A stretch of 64,000 nucleotides of DNA from Streptomyces sp. SID12501 (lineage in GTDB: Bacteria; Actinomycetota; Actinomycetes; Streptomycetales; Streptomycetaceae): contig NZ_JAAGLU010000021.1 of NCBI RefSeq assembly GCF_010550245.1, positions 1 to 64,000 on the forward strand. Reading direction: 5' to 3'. How positions within the stretch are numbered: position 1 is the first letter of the stretch; each line of letters opens with the position of its first letter. The position numbers were made by a program, and so were the translations under genes. The notes under the pieces are model-generated. The model saw only the letters and a list, made by a program, of their open reading frames with translations. It had not been told where the DNA came from and made no database searches. Shown here piece after piece: positions 23,818 through 32,027 of this stretch.

Positions 23818-24735
23818 TTACGTGAACACAACCGTCCGCCGCCCGTTCAACAGGATCCGGCGCTCCGCATGCCACTTCACCGCCCGCGCCAGCGCCTGGC
23901 ACTCCACATCGCGGCCGATGGCCACCAGCTGATCCGGGGTCACGTCGTGGGCGACCCGCTCGACCTCCTGCTCGATGATCGGGCCCTCGTCGAGGTCCGC
24001 CGTGACGTAGTGCGCCGTGGCACCGATCAGCTTCACGCCCCGCGCGTGGGCCTGGTGGTAGGGCTTCGCGCCCTTGAAGCTCGGGAGGAAGGAGTGGTGG
24101 ATGTTGATGATCCGGCCGCTCAGGTTCTTGCACAGGTCGTCCGACAACACCTGCATGTAGCGGGCCAGGACGACCAGTTCCACGTTCTCCGCGCGCACCA
24201 GCTCCAGCAGCTGCGCCTCGGCCTGCGCCTTCGTGTCCCTCGTCACCGGGATGTGGACGAACGGGACGTCGTACGAGGCGACCAGCTCGGCGAAGTCCGT
24301 GTGGTTGGAGACGACCGCCGCGATGTCGACCGGCAGCGCGCCGATGCGGGTGCGGAAGAGCAGGTCGTTGAGACAGTGGCCGAACTTGCTGACCATCAGG
24401 ACGACCCGCATACGGTCCTCGGCCCGGTGGATCTGCCACTCCATGTGGAAGGCGTCACCGATCGCCGCGAAGCTCGCCCGGAGCTTCTCCACCGTCACCG
24501 GCGTCTCACCCGAGAAGTGGACACGCATGAAGAACAGTCCCGTGTCCCGGTCACCGAACTGCTGGCTGTCCTCGATGTTGCAGCCGGTCATGAAGAGGTA
24601 GCTCGACACGGCGTGCACGATGCCCTGTTTGTCGGGGCAGGAGATGGTGAGGACGTACTGCTCGGTGGAATTCCCGGTGGACTTCCCGGAGGACTTCTCG
24701 GCGGGGGCCGCGGCTGGGCTGGACTGCTCGTTCAT
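23818..24735 (-). CDS. purU: Formyltetrahydrofolate deformylase
   Basis: PurU hydrolyses 10-formyl-tetrahydrofolate to formate and tetrahydrofolate, balancing one-carbon pools. The N-terminal ACT domain starts YVLTISCPDKQGIVHAVSSY with FMTGCNIEDSQQFGD. The catalytic formyl-transferase-like domain has VVSNHTDFAELV, IINIHHSFLPSFKGAKPY (catalytic His in the N-x-H-H-S-F-L-P-S-F motif) and TADLDEGPIIEQ (catalytic Asp). Length 305 is normal; the first 20 residues are a disordered Ser/Ala/Glu stretch. No partner genes adjoin, although a 166-residue conserved gene lies upstream on the same strand. Confidence 0.95.
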   Translation of the reverse strand: MNEQSSPAAAPAEKSSGKSTGNSTEQYVLTISCPDKQGIVHAVSSYLFMTGCNIEDSQQFGDRDTGLFFMRVHFSGETPVTVEKLRASFAAIGDAFHMEWQIHRAEDRMRVVLMVSKFGHCLNDLLFRTRIGALPVDIAAVVSNHTDFAELVASYDVPFVHIPVTRDTKAQAEAQLLELVRAENVELVVLARYMQVLSDDLCKNLSGRIINIHHSFLPSFKGAKPYHQAHARGVKLIGATAHYVTADLDEGPIIEQEVERVAHDVTPDQLVAIGRDVECQALARAVKWHAERRILLNGRRTVVFT

Positions 24736-24823
24736 GCCGGACAGGGTCCCATATCCGCCTGGAACGGCCGACTCCCGTCCGCCACCCGGAACGCACCGGA
24801 ACACCTGCGTGCGCAACCGGCTC

Positions 24824-25324
24824 CTACGCCGAGCGGGTCAGTATCCGCAGTACCTCCAGCGTGCGCGGCGGGACGTCCGGCTCCTCGCCGTCGCTCACCG
24901 CGAGGCGGACGTGGGCGTCCCGGGCCGCCCGGACCGCCTCCGGCCACCCGGCGTGGTCGAGGTAGGCCGAGACGGGTGCGTCCGGGCCCATCTGGTGCAT
25001 GATCCGCAGGACGCGGAGTACGGCGGTGTCGACCAGGGCGGCTTCCTGGGAGTCCCGGAAGATCGTGCCGACGTATTTCTCGGCGGACCAGCTGTCCAGC
25101 CAGGTGTCCTCGACGAGGCGGTACACGGCGTCGGTGACGTCCCCGTACCCGTCGACACCGGCCAGCCAGACGTCCCGCTGGAACGCCGGGTCGGAGAGCA
25201 TGTGCAGCGCGGAGCGCACATTGCTGCGCCAGCGCCACCAGGGCATGTCGTTGAGTGGCATGCCGCCCATGGTGGGGGAGCGACGGCCGCGACGGGAAGA
25301 GTCTTCCGAACCTTGCACGGTCAT
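24824..25324 (-). CDS. Conserved actinobacterial protein (SCO4402-like, 166 aa)
   Basis: A soluble protein starting MTVQGSEDSSRRGRRSPTMG and containing MPWWRWRSNVRSALHMLSDP and YGDVTDAVYRLVEDTWLDSW. I recognise it as the type encoded just upstream of purU in Streptomyces, but no biochemical function is known to me. The internal ATGs at MGGMPLNDM offer shorter start alternatives. The 88-bp gap to purU, same strand, leaves cotranscription possible. Confidence 0.75.
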   Translation of the reverse strand: MTVQGSEDSSRRGRRSPTMGGMPLNDMPWWRWRSNVRSALHMLSDPAFQRDVWLAGVDGYGDVTDAVYRLVEDTWLDSWSAEKYVGTIFRDSQEAALVDTAVLRVLRIMHQMGPDAPVSAYLDHAGWPEAVRAARDAHVRLAVSDGEEPDVPPRTLEVLRILTRSA

Positions 25325-25435
25325 CGATCGTACGTTCCCTGTGAAAATGAGCTCAACGCCCCCTGTAATTCACCTCCCCGTCACCACATGTCGACCAAGG
25401 GTCACATCCGGGTTGGCTGTGTGACGGAATCGTGC

Positions 25436-26764
25436 ATGTCCATGACCGGCAGGCGACGCACCCGCAGCACCGTCCGCACCAACTTCCCCAGGCCCATGAG
25501 CGCGAGGCGCCTGAGCGCGAGATCCCTCAGCGCGCTGGCCGTGTGCGCGGCGCTCGCCGCCGGCTGCGGGGTCGTACCCGGCACCTCGGCAGACGCCGAG
25601 AGCGGCGACGTCACCGTCATGACCTGGGCGCCGGAGGGCACCGACGCGACCAACAAGCCCGGCATGCCGGCCATGGCGCAGGCGTACGCCCGCTGGATCA
25701 ACTCCACGGGCGGCCTGAACGGACGCAAGCTCAAGGTCCTGACCTGCAACGACCACAACGACCGGGTGGCCGCCGCGAAGTGCGCCCGGCGTGCCGCCGA
25801 CGAGGACGTGGTCGCGGTCGTCGGCTCCTACAGCCAGTTCGGCGACGACTTCCTGGGCCCGCTGGCCTCCGCCGGAATCCCCTACATCGGCGGATACGGC
25901 GTCACCAACGACGAGTTCACCAATCCGATGTCCTACCCCGTCAACGGCGGCTCGCCCGCCCTCCTGGCCGGCCTCGGCAAGGAACTCGCCGCCGTCTGCG
26001 GTCCCGTCGCCCTGATCCGCCCCGACACCATCGCGGGCGACCAGCTGCCCCAGCTCCTCGACTCCGGTCTGCACGCGGGCGGCCACGCCCCGGCGCTGGA
26101 CCAGCTGGCCGCCGAGGACGCCACCGAGTACGGGACGCACACGAAGCTCGCCCTGGAACGGACGACGGACGCGGAGAGCGAGACCGGGAAAAAGGGCTGC
26201 GTGGTGCCGGCGCTCGGGGACCGCACCAACACCTTCATGGACTCCTTCCGGCGCGACCGCGAGGACTACCCGGCTGTGCGCACCGCGACCGTCCTCGGCA
26301 GCGTCGACCAGACGGTGATCAACGCGAACGGCGGCAAGGCGGGCCCGTACGAGGGCTCGTACATCACCGGCTGGTACCCGGTGGCCAGCGACGCCCGCTG
26401 GAACGAGATGAAGAAGGTCGTCAACGAAGAGGCCTTCGGCGACAACCGCATCGACCCGCAGGACGCGGGTGTGCAGACCACCTGGATCGCGTACACCGTC
26501 CTGAAGGAGGTCGTCGAGTCGCTGGACGGGAGTGAGGTGTCCTCGACATCCGTCCGGCGGGCCCTCGACGACGGCCTGCGCGTCACCACCGGCGGCCTCA
26601 CGCCGACGCTGCGCTGGCGCTTCGAGGACCTGCTCTCGGTGATCGGGTTCCCGCGCCTGGTCAACGCGCAGGTGACCCTCCAGGTCGTCCGCGAGGGCCG
26701 GCTCGTCGCCGCCCGCAAGGGCTTCATCAACACGACGAAGCTGCTGGAGAGCGCGGCCGACTGA
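25436..26764 (+). CDS. ABC-type ligand-binding lipoprotein (Leu/Ile/Val-binding-like)
   Basis: A 442-residue secreted lipoprotein. After a basic N-terminus and hydrophobic segment (SLSALAVCAALAAGCGVVPG), a lipobox LAAGC places the lipidated Cys at about residue 45. The mature part has the type I periplasmic-binding fold of branched-chain amino-acid receptors: VTVMTWAPEGTDATNKPGMP, AQAYARWINSTGGLNGRKLK and VVAVVGSYSQFGDDFLGPLA. No permease or ATPase genes adjoin, so it is an orphan receptor or sensor. The start is uncertain; ATG at 25442 is equally possible and the ribosome site is weak. Confidence 0.75.
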   Translation: MSMTGRRRTRSTVRTNFPRPMSARRLSARSLSALAVCAALAAGCGVVPGTSADAESGDVTVMTWAPEGTDATNKPGMPAMAQAYARWINSTGGLNGRKLKVLTCNDHNDRVAAAKCARRAADEDVVAVVGSYSQFGDDFLGPLASAGIPYIGGYGVTNDEFTNPMSYPVNGGSPALLAGLGKELAAVCGPVALIRPDTIAGDQLPQLLDSGLHAGGHAPALDQLAAEDATEYGTHTKLALERTTDAESETGKKGCVVPALGDRTNTFMDSFRRDREDYPAVRTATVLGSVDQTVINANGGKAGPYEGSYITGWYPVASDARWNEMKKVVNEEAFGDNRIDPQDAGVQTTWIAYTVLKEVVESLDGSEVSSTSVRRALDDGLRVTTGGLTPTLRWRFEDLLSVIGFPRLVNAQVTLQVVREGRLVAARKGFINTTKLLESAAD

Positions 26765-26807
26765 CGAACGGTCCCCCGCATCGGATCAGAGGTGGGTCAG
26801 AGCAGGG

Positions 26808-28619
26808 TCAGAGCTGGGTGGACTGGCGCTCCGTCAGGCCGTACGTCTTCGCGATCGTGTTCCACAGTTCGGCCGCCCTGGACTTCTGCTCGGTGGCGAC
26901 ACCGCTCTGCTGGTTGCCCTTCTGCGTCTGGCCCGTCGAACGGGCCTGGCCCCCCTTGCAGCCGTTCTTGCCCGCCGTCTGGTCGGCCCAGGCCGCGTAG
27001 TGGTTGTCGGCCGCCTGGGAGGCCTGCCAGGCCTTGGTGAGGGCGTCGCTCAGCGCGGCGTGCTCGGGGAGCTTGTCGACAGCCAGCGTGGAGAGCCGGG
27101 TGACCAGCTCGCCGCGCTGCTGGGCCGCGCCGCGCAGGTCCGCGGCGGCCTGGCCGAGGTTGTCGCAGGACTTGACGTCCGACACGGCCTTGATCACCGC
27201 GTCGCGGCTGTTGTTGCTGTCGGCGAGCAGCTTGTCCAGTTCGACGGCCTGCGCCTCGGCGGGGTCGGCGGCCGGAGCCTTGGAATCCTCCGGCGCGGCC
27301 GAGGTCGCCGCGACCGTCTTGTTGCCCGCGTCGTTGTCGCTGTCCCCGTCCCCACCCCCGCCGCTCAGCATGGCACCGGCGCCGATCCCGAGCACGACGA
27401 TGCCGACCCCGAGGGCCGCGATGACGGCCACCCGCGATCGCCGGCCCCCGCCGTCACGCTCGTCGTCCATGTCGTGGGGCGGCACGTGGGGCCCGGCCCC
27501 CTGGAAGCCGTACGGGGCCTGCTGGGCGGCGTACGGAGCCTGCTGGCCGTAGGGCCCGGGGGCGGGCTGCTGGTGCTGCTGGGCGGGGATGCGGGGCATC
27601 TGCCGGGTCGCGTCGGCCGGCGCCTCGGCGCCCGCTCCGCTGTTGTTGTTGCTGCTGCTGCTGCTGCGGAAGAGGTTGTCGAAGTCGGAGGGCGGCCGGC
27701 GGTCGTCCGCGCCGCCTGGGGGTATGCCGTACGACCCTCCGGGCACCGGCGGGATGTACTGGGTGGCGTCGGCCTCGGAACCGCCGGGGGCCGCCTGCGG
27801 CGCGTGGCCCAGGTACGTGGTCGCCTCGGCGGACATCTCGGGCGGCAGCGCGCCGGAAGCCACGGGCGGCAGGAACTGCGTCGCCGCCTCGTTGACGTGC
27901 GGGGGCGCGTAATGGGGCGCGGGGGCGTGCGCCGCGACCGGCGGGAGGTACTGGGTGGCCGGGTCGGCGACCGGCCCGGGGACGCCTGGAACGGGCGGGA
28001 TGTACTGCGTCGCGTCCTCGACCGGCGGCAGCGGGGCGCCACCGTACTGCCCGTACGACTGGTGGCCCTGCTGCGTGTACTGCGGGGCCGCGGGCGGGAA
28101 CGGCGCGGCCTCGGGGCCAGGGGCGGCGGGCGGTACGGAGTGGGGGGCGCCCGGGGCCGGCTGGGCGTCGTAGCCGGGCTGCTGGGCCCATCCTCCGGAC
28201 GCGCCCGGGCCGTTGTCCCACGCCGGTGCCGACGGTGCCTGCTGCTGAGGCTGTTGCGGCGGCTGGGGCTGGAACTGACCCTGGTCACCCCACTGTTGGT
28301 GCTGCTGCGCGTCGGGCGGCGTCGGCCAGCCCCCGGCCGCCTGAGGTTGGGCCCGGGGCTGGTATTGGTACTGGCCCTGGCCCTGGTACTCGTCCTGGTC
28401 CTGGTTCATGTCCGGGCCCCACGGCAGTCCCCAGGCCTGGCCGCCTGTCGGGGTCGGGGCAGGGGCAGGGGCAGGGGGCGCCGCCGGGGTCGGAGCCGGC
28501 CCGTGGCCGCTTCCCCCCGTCATGCCCGGCAGCAGCGGTTCGCCGCCGTCGGAGGGCAGCACGATGCCTTCGCGCGCCACGCGCTGCGAGGGCTCCTCGC
28601 CCTGTCCACTCTGCGTCAC
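26808..28619 (-). CDS. Single-pass membrane protein with repeated A-T-Q-Y-x-P-P-V motifs
   Basis: A 603-residue protein with a long disordered Pro/Gln/Gly/Ala-rich N-terminal region (about 1-390), one membrane helix (RVAVIAALGVGIVVLGIGAG, about 396-418) and a 185-residue extracellular helical domain. Between about residues 200 and 342 the cytoplasmic part holds ATQYIPPV, ATQYLPPV, ATQFLPPV, ATTYLGH, ATQYIPPV and ATRQMPRI. Repeated T-Q-Y threonines in a cytoplasmic tail look like serine/threonine-kinase sites or FHA docking sites. That is an inference. GTG start after AGGAG. A poly-Ser/Asn tract (SSSSSNNNS) is encoded by a triplet repeat. Confidence 0.7.
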   Translation of the reverse strand: MTQSGQGEEPSQRVAREGIVLPSDGGEPLLPGMTGGSGHGPAPTPAAPPAPAPAPTPTGGQAWGLPWGPDMNQDQDEYQGQGQYQYQPRAQPQAAGGWPTPPDAQQHQQWGDQGQFQPQPPQQPQQQAPSAPAWDNGPGASGGWAQQPGYDAQPAPGAPHSVPPAAPGPEAAPFPPAAPQYTQQGHQSYGQYGGAPLPPVEDATQYIPPVPGVPGPVADPATQYLPPVAAHAPAPHYAPPHVNEAATQFLPPVASGALPPEMSAEATTYLGHAPQAAPGGSEADATQYIPPVPGGSYGIPPGGADDRRPPSDFDNLFRSSSSSNNNSGAGAEAPADATRQMPRIPAQQHQQPAPGPYGQQAPYAAQQAPYGFQGAGPHVPPHDMDDERDGGGRRSRVAVIAALGVGIVVLGIGAGAMLSGGGGDGDSDNDAGNKTVAATSAAPEDSKAPAADPAEAQAVELDKLLADSNNSRDAVIKAVSDVKSCDNLGQAAADLRGAAQQRGELVTRLSTLAVDKLPEHAALSDALTKAWQASQAADNHYAAWADQTAGKNGCKGGQARSTGQTQKGNQQSGVATEQKSRAAELWNTIAKTYGLTERQSTQL

Positions 28620-28749
28620 CGGGACTCCTGCTGATGGGGGGACCTTCGGAATCGTCAGTTAAAGCTACCGGGTTCCCGGAATCCGATTCACTAAGCACAG
28701 GACCAGACCACTCCCCCACCAGCACCTCAGCGCCCCGCTGTGTCTCCCG

Positions 28750-30135
28750 TCACGCCGCCGCCCGCAGGTCCACCCGCGCCCCGAACTCCCGGACCACCGG
28801 TTCGTCGCGGTACGGCTCCAGGCGCAGCTGGAGGTCCTCCAGGTACTCGGCGCCCCGGTTGGAGCGCAGGGTGCCGAGGAGTTCCACCGCGCGCAGACCC
28901 GTGTGGCAGGCCTCCTCCACCTCGCGCTGCTGGACCTGTGCCGTGGCCAGCAGCACCAGCCCGATGGCCCGGCGCCGCGCCCGCGTCACCGGGTGTCCGG
29001 CCAGGGACTCCTGCGCGCACCGGGCCGCCGCCTCGGCCTGGCCGAGGTCCCGGTGGCAGTGCGCCAGCTCGTCGGCCAGGTAGGCCCCGTCGAAGTGCGC
29101 GATCCACGCCGGGTCGTCCCCGGACTCCGGATCGGCCGCCTCCAGGGCGTTGACCGCGCGCCCGGACGCCAGTTGCGCCGCCCGCGCGTCGCCCATCAGG
29201 GCGTGCCCCCGGGCCTCGGCCGCGAGGAACATCGCCTCCGCGCGCGGGGTGACCCGGCCACGCGCCCCCTCCTGCGCCGCCCGCGCCAACTGCGCGATCT
29301 CCCGCGGGTTTCCGAGCTGCGCGGCGAGATGGCTCATGGAGGCGGCGAGTACGTATCCCCCGTACCCCCGGTCCCCGGCCGCCTGGGCGAGCCGGAGCGC
29401 CTGGATGTAGTAGCGCTGGGCGAGACCGGGCTGGCCGGTGTCGACGGCCATGTACCCGGCGAGTTCGGTCAGCCGGGCGACGGCGGCGAAGAGGTCGCGC
29501 CCGACCGCCTCCCGGTAGGAGCCCGCCAGCAGCCCGGAGACGACGCTGTTGAGGTAGTGCACGACGACCGGACGCACATGCCCGCTGCCGTACTGGTGGT
29601 CCAGGTCCGTGAGCGCCTGAGTCATCGCGCGCACCGCCGCCACGTCCGACGGCCCCACGCGGGGACCCGCCTGGCGTGCCACCTGGGAGTCGGGGGACGA
29701 GATCAGCCAGTCGCGGCTGGGCTCCACGAGCGCGGACGCGGCGACGGACGAACCGGAGAGGAAGTCCCGCCGGCCCACGTCACTGCGCCACAGCTCACAC
29801 ACCTGCTCGATGGCGCCGAGGACGGTCGGGGAGAACTGGAGCCCGACGCCCGAGGCGAGGTTCTTGCCGTTGGCCATGCCGATCTCGTCGATCGTGACCG
29901 TACGGCCCAGCTTGCGGCCGAGGGCCTCGGCGATGATCGCGGGCGCCCGGCCCCGGGGCTGCTGTCCGCGCAGCCACCGGGCCACGGACGTCTTGTCGTA
30001 CCGCAGATCGTGGCCGTGCTCCGCGCCGCACATGTTGACCCGGCGGGCGAGCCCGGCGTTCGAGCAGCCCGCTTCCTGGATGAGCGCCTGCAACCGTTCG
30101 TTCGGCTGCCGCGCGACGAGAGGCCTTGCGGCCAT
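28750..30135 (-). CDS. TPR-containing regulator with N-terminal DNA-binding-like domain (NsdA-like)
   Basis: A 461-residue regulator. The N-terminus reads RQPNERLQALIQEAGCSNAG and LARRVNMCGAEHGHDLRYDK then TSVARWLRGQQPRGRAPAII, a helix-turn-helix-like domain. It is followed by GLQFSPTVLGAIEQVCELW and about 300 residues of TPR-type helices (GYMAVDTGQPGLAQRYYIQA). It belongs to the group of TPR regulators that includes the Streptomyces developmental/antibiotic regulator NsdA; I cannot say it is that orthologue. It is divergent from the PrimPol-like gene across a 340-bp gap. Confidence 0.75.
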   Translation of the reverse strand: MAARPLVARQPNERLQALIQEAGCSNAGLARRVNMCGAEHGHDLRYDKTSVARWLRGQQPRGRAPAIIAEALGRKLGRTVTIDEIGMANGKNLASGVGLQFSPTVLGAIEQVCELWRSDVGRRDFLSGSSVAASALVEPSRDWLISSPDSQVARQAGPRVGPSDVAAVRAMTQALTDLDHQYGSGHVRPVVVHYLNSVVSGLLAGSYREAVGRDLFAAVARLTELAGYMAVDTGQPGLAQRYYIQALRLAQAAGDRGYGGYVLAASMSHLAAQLGNPREIAQLARAAQEGARGRVTPRAEAMFLAAEARGHALMGDARAAQLASGRAVNALEAADPESGDDPAWIAHFDGAYLADELAHCHRDLGQAEAAARCAQESLAGHPVTRARRRAIGLVLLATAQVQQREVEEACHTGLRAVELLGTLRSNRGAEYLEDLQLRLEPYRDEPVVREFGARVDLRAAA

Positions 30136-30474
30136 GGCGTACCCCCTGTGGCTGCGGTGCCGTGCCCACGCACCGAGTTGACGTGTCTTCCGTGTCCGGA
30201 ACCCCTTCCGTACGCGCCCTGACAGCGGACGAGTACGGCGAAAAGATCCGGCCTTGAAGATCAATGCCCCGCAGGCATGCCGACAATGCGAAGCATGTGA
30301 GGATTGCCGGGGTAAAGGCGGATGCCCAGCCCCTCCCCTGCCTACCCAGCCCCGCCCCGGATCCTCCCGCGCGCCCCCGCCCATGCATCCATGCGCCCCA
30401 GATGCGGAATCGATGCACCTCCCCCGCGCATGTGACATGCGTAACTCATGATTCCCACTAGAGTTGTCCTCATC
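30136..30474. promoter_or_regulatory. Divergent promoter region, TPR regulator / PrimPol gene
   Basis: No coding frame. TAGAGT at 30459-30464 is a plausible -10 for the plus-strand gene, 10 bp before its GTG, suggesting a very short leader. The stretch around 30250-30310 is lower in GC than the surroundings and contains several near-repeats of GCATG. Promoters for the minus-strand gene should lie near 30150-30200. Confidence 0.45.
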
Positions 30475-31128
30475 GTGGAAGAGACCATCGCGGGCCCTGA
30501 TGCTGCCCAAATCCCCAAGCAACGCGGCGAATCCCTCTTGGAAACCGCCGTCCGTTACGCCGAAGAACGCCACTGGGACGTGTTTCCCGGTACGTGGCTG
30601 GAAGCAGTCGACGGGGTAGAGCGCTGCTCCTGCGGCGACACCGCGTGCGCCCTGCCCGGCGCACACCCGACACGGCCCGACTGGGCGACGCAGGCCACGG
30701 GCAGTGCGACCGTCGCGCGCCGCCTGTGGACCGACCGGCCGACGGCGTCGATCCTGCTGCCCACCGGCCATACGTTCGATGCCATCGATGTGCCCGAGAC
30801 GGCCGGGTTCCTCGCGCTGGCACGCATGGAGCGGATGGAACTGACGCTCGGGCCGGTGATGTTGACGCCGGATCAGCGGATGCGGTTCTTCGTGCTGCCG
30901 GGGGCGTCGGCGAAGGTGCCCGATCTTGTACGCAAGTTGGGCTGGTCGCCGGCTTCGCTGGACCTGGTGGCGCTGGGCGAGGGGGCGTACGTGGCCGCGC
31001 CGCCCACTCGGTACGCGTCCCGGGGGGCTGTGCAGTGGGCCTGCCGGCCTACGCCTGCGAATCGGTGGCTGCCTGATGCGGAGGAGTTGATCTCGCCGCT
31101 CGCCTATGCGTGCGGTAGGGATCGGTAA
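30475..31128 (+). CDS. Bifunctional DNA primase/polymerase N-terminal domain protein
   Basis: A 217-residue stand-alone PrimPol-type (archaeo-eukaryotic primase superfamily) protein. RYAEERHWDVFPGTW matches the conserved start of the domain, RPDWATQATGSATVARRLW the K/R-x-P segment, and GHTFDAIDVPETAGF the strand that carries the acidic D-x-D-type residues. A Cys cluster (CSCGDTACALPGAHP) is inserted early. No helicase domain follows and no plasmid genes adjoin, so a replication role is doubtful. GTG 30475 is preferred; ATG 30448 is an alternative giving 226 residues. Confidence 0.7.
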   Translation: MEETIAGPDAAQIPKQRGESLLETAVRYAEERHWDVFPGTWLEAVDGVERCSCGDTACALPGAHPTRPDWATQATGSATVARRLWTDRPTASILLPTGHTFDAIDVPETAGFLALARMERMELTLGPVMLTPDQRMRFFVLPGASAKVPDLVRKLGWSPASLDLVALGEGAYVAAPPTRYASRGAVQWACRPTPANRWLPDAEELISPLAYACGRDR

Positions 31129-31180
31129 CTCGCCTATTGGGATGCCTGGTTTCGGTTTGCGTGGCGGCTGCGGGTCTGTT

Positions 31181-31212
31181 GTGGCTGGTCGCGCAGTTCC
31201 CCGCGCCCCTAA
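31181..31212 (+). repeat. Dispersed intergenic repeat, copy B
   Basis: GTGGCTGGTCGCGCAGTTCC followed by CCGCGCCCCTAA, between the PrimPol gene and the ABC ATPase gene and in their orientation. Same unit as at 4033 (opposite strand), 42990 and 55412. Confidence 0.85.
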
Positions 31213-31250
31213 AGGCCAAAAACCAGGGAGTCTCACCTAGGGTCTCTCGC

Positions 31251-32027
31251 ATGGTTGATGGTGCTGCCGTGCGGGTGCAGGGGCTCTGGAAGCGGTTTGG
31301 GCAGCAGGTTGCTGTTGCCGGGATCGATCTGGAGTTGCCTGCGGGGAAGTTCGTCGGGCTCGTCGGGCCGAACGGGGCCGGGAAGACCACCACGCTCTCG
31401 ATGGTGACCGGGCTGCTGCGGCCCGACCAGGGCACCGTGGAGGTCGTGGGGCACGACGTGTGGCGCGACCCCGTCGAGGTCAAGGCGCGGATCGGGGTGC
31501 TGCCCGAAGGGCTTCGGCTCTTCGAGCGGCTGTCCGGGCGTGAACTCCTCGCCTACTCGGGGCGGTTGCGCGGCCTGCCCGGTGTCGAGGTCGACAAGCG
31601 GGCCGCCCAGCTTCTCGACGTCCTCGATCTGGCCGGCGCCCAGCACAAGCTCGTCGTCGACTACTCGACCGGCATGCGCAAGAAGATCGGCCTGGCCGCC
31701 GCTCTCCTCCACAATCCCGAAGTCCTGTTCCTCGACGAGCCGTTCGAGGGCGTGGACCCGGTGTCGGCGCAGATCATCCGGGGTGTCCTGGAGCGGTACA
31801 CGGCCTCCGGCGCCACCGTCGTCTTCTCCTCCCACGTCATGGAGCTGGTCGAGTCGCTGTGCGACTGGGTCGCGGTGATGGCGGCGGGGCGGATCCGGGC
31901 GCACGGCACACTGGCCGAGGTGCGGGGCGACGCGCCCTCGCTCCAGCAGGCGTTCCTCGAACTCGTCGGCGCGGGCGGGCGCGACCACGGGTCCCACCTC
32001 GACTGGCTGGGCGGCGGCTCCCGGTGA
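31251..32027 (+). CDS. ABC transporter ATP-binding protein
   Basis: A 258-residue ATPase of an ABC-2-type exporter. Walker A is VGPNGAGKTTTLSMVTGLL; the Q-loop is replaced by PEGLRLFERLSGRELL; the signature is DYSTGMRKKIGLAAALL (a degenerate LSGGQ); Walker B is VLFLDEPFEGVDPVS; the H-loop is SSHVMELVESL. Its stop overlaps the permease start by 4 bp (GTGA). A dispersed repeat copy lies 40 bp upstream of the start. Substrate unknown; drug or lipid export is typical. Confidence 0.9.
   Translation: MVDGAAVRVQGLWKRFGQQVAVAGIDLELPAGKFVGLVGPNGAGKTTTLSMVTGLLRPDQGTVEVVGHDVWRDPVEVKARIGVLPEGLRLFERLSGRELLAYSGRLRGLPGVEVDKRAAQLLDVLDLAGAQHKLVVDYSTGMRKKIGLAAALLHNPEVLFLDEPFEGVDPVSAQIIRGVLERYTASGATVVFSSHVMELVESLCDWVAVMAAGRIRAHGTLAEVRGDAPSLQQAFLELVGAGGRDHGSHLDWLGGGSR

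Noticed and set aside
26979..28634. Plus-strand frame of 544 codons antisense to the repeat-rich membrane protein
   Set aside because: Gly/Arg/Val-rich product of antisense reading through low-complexity coding sequence; no motif or start signal.
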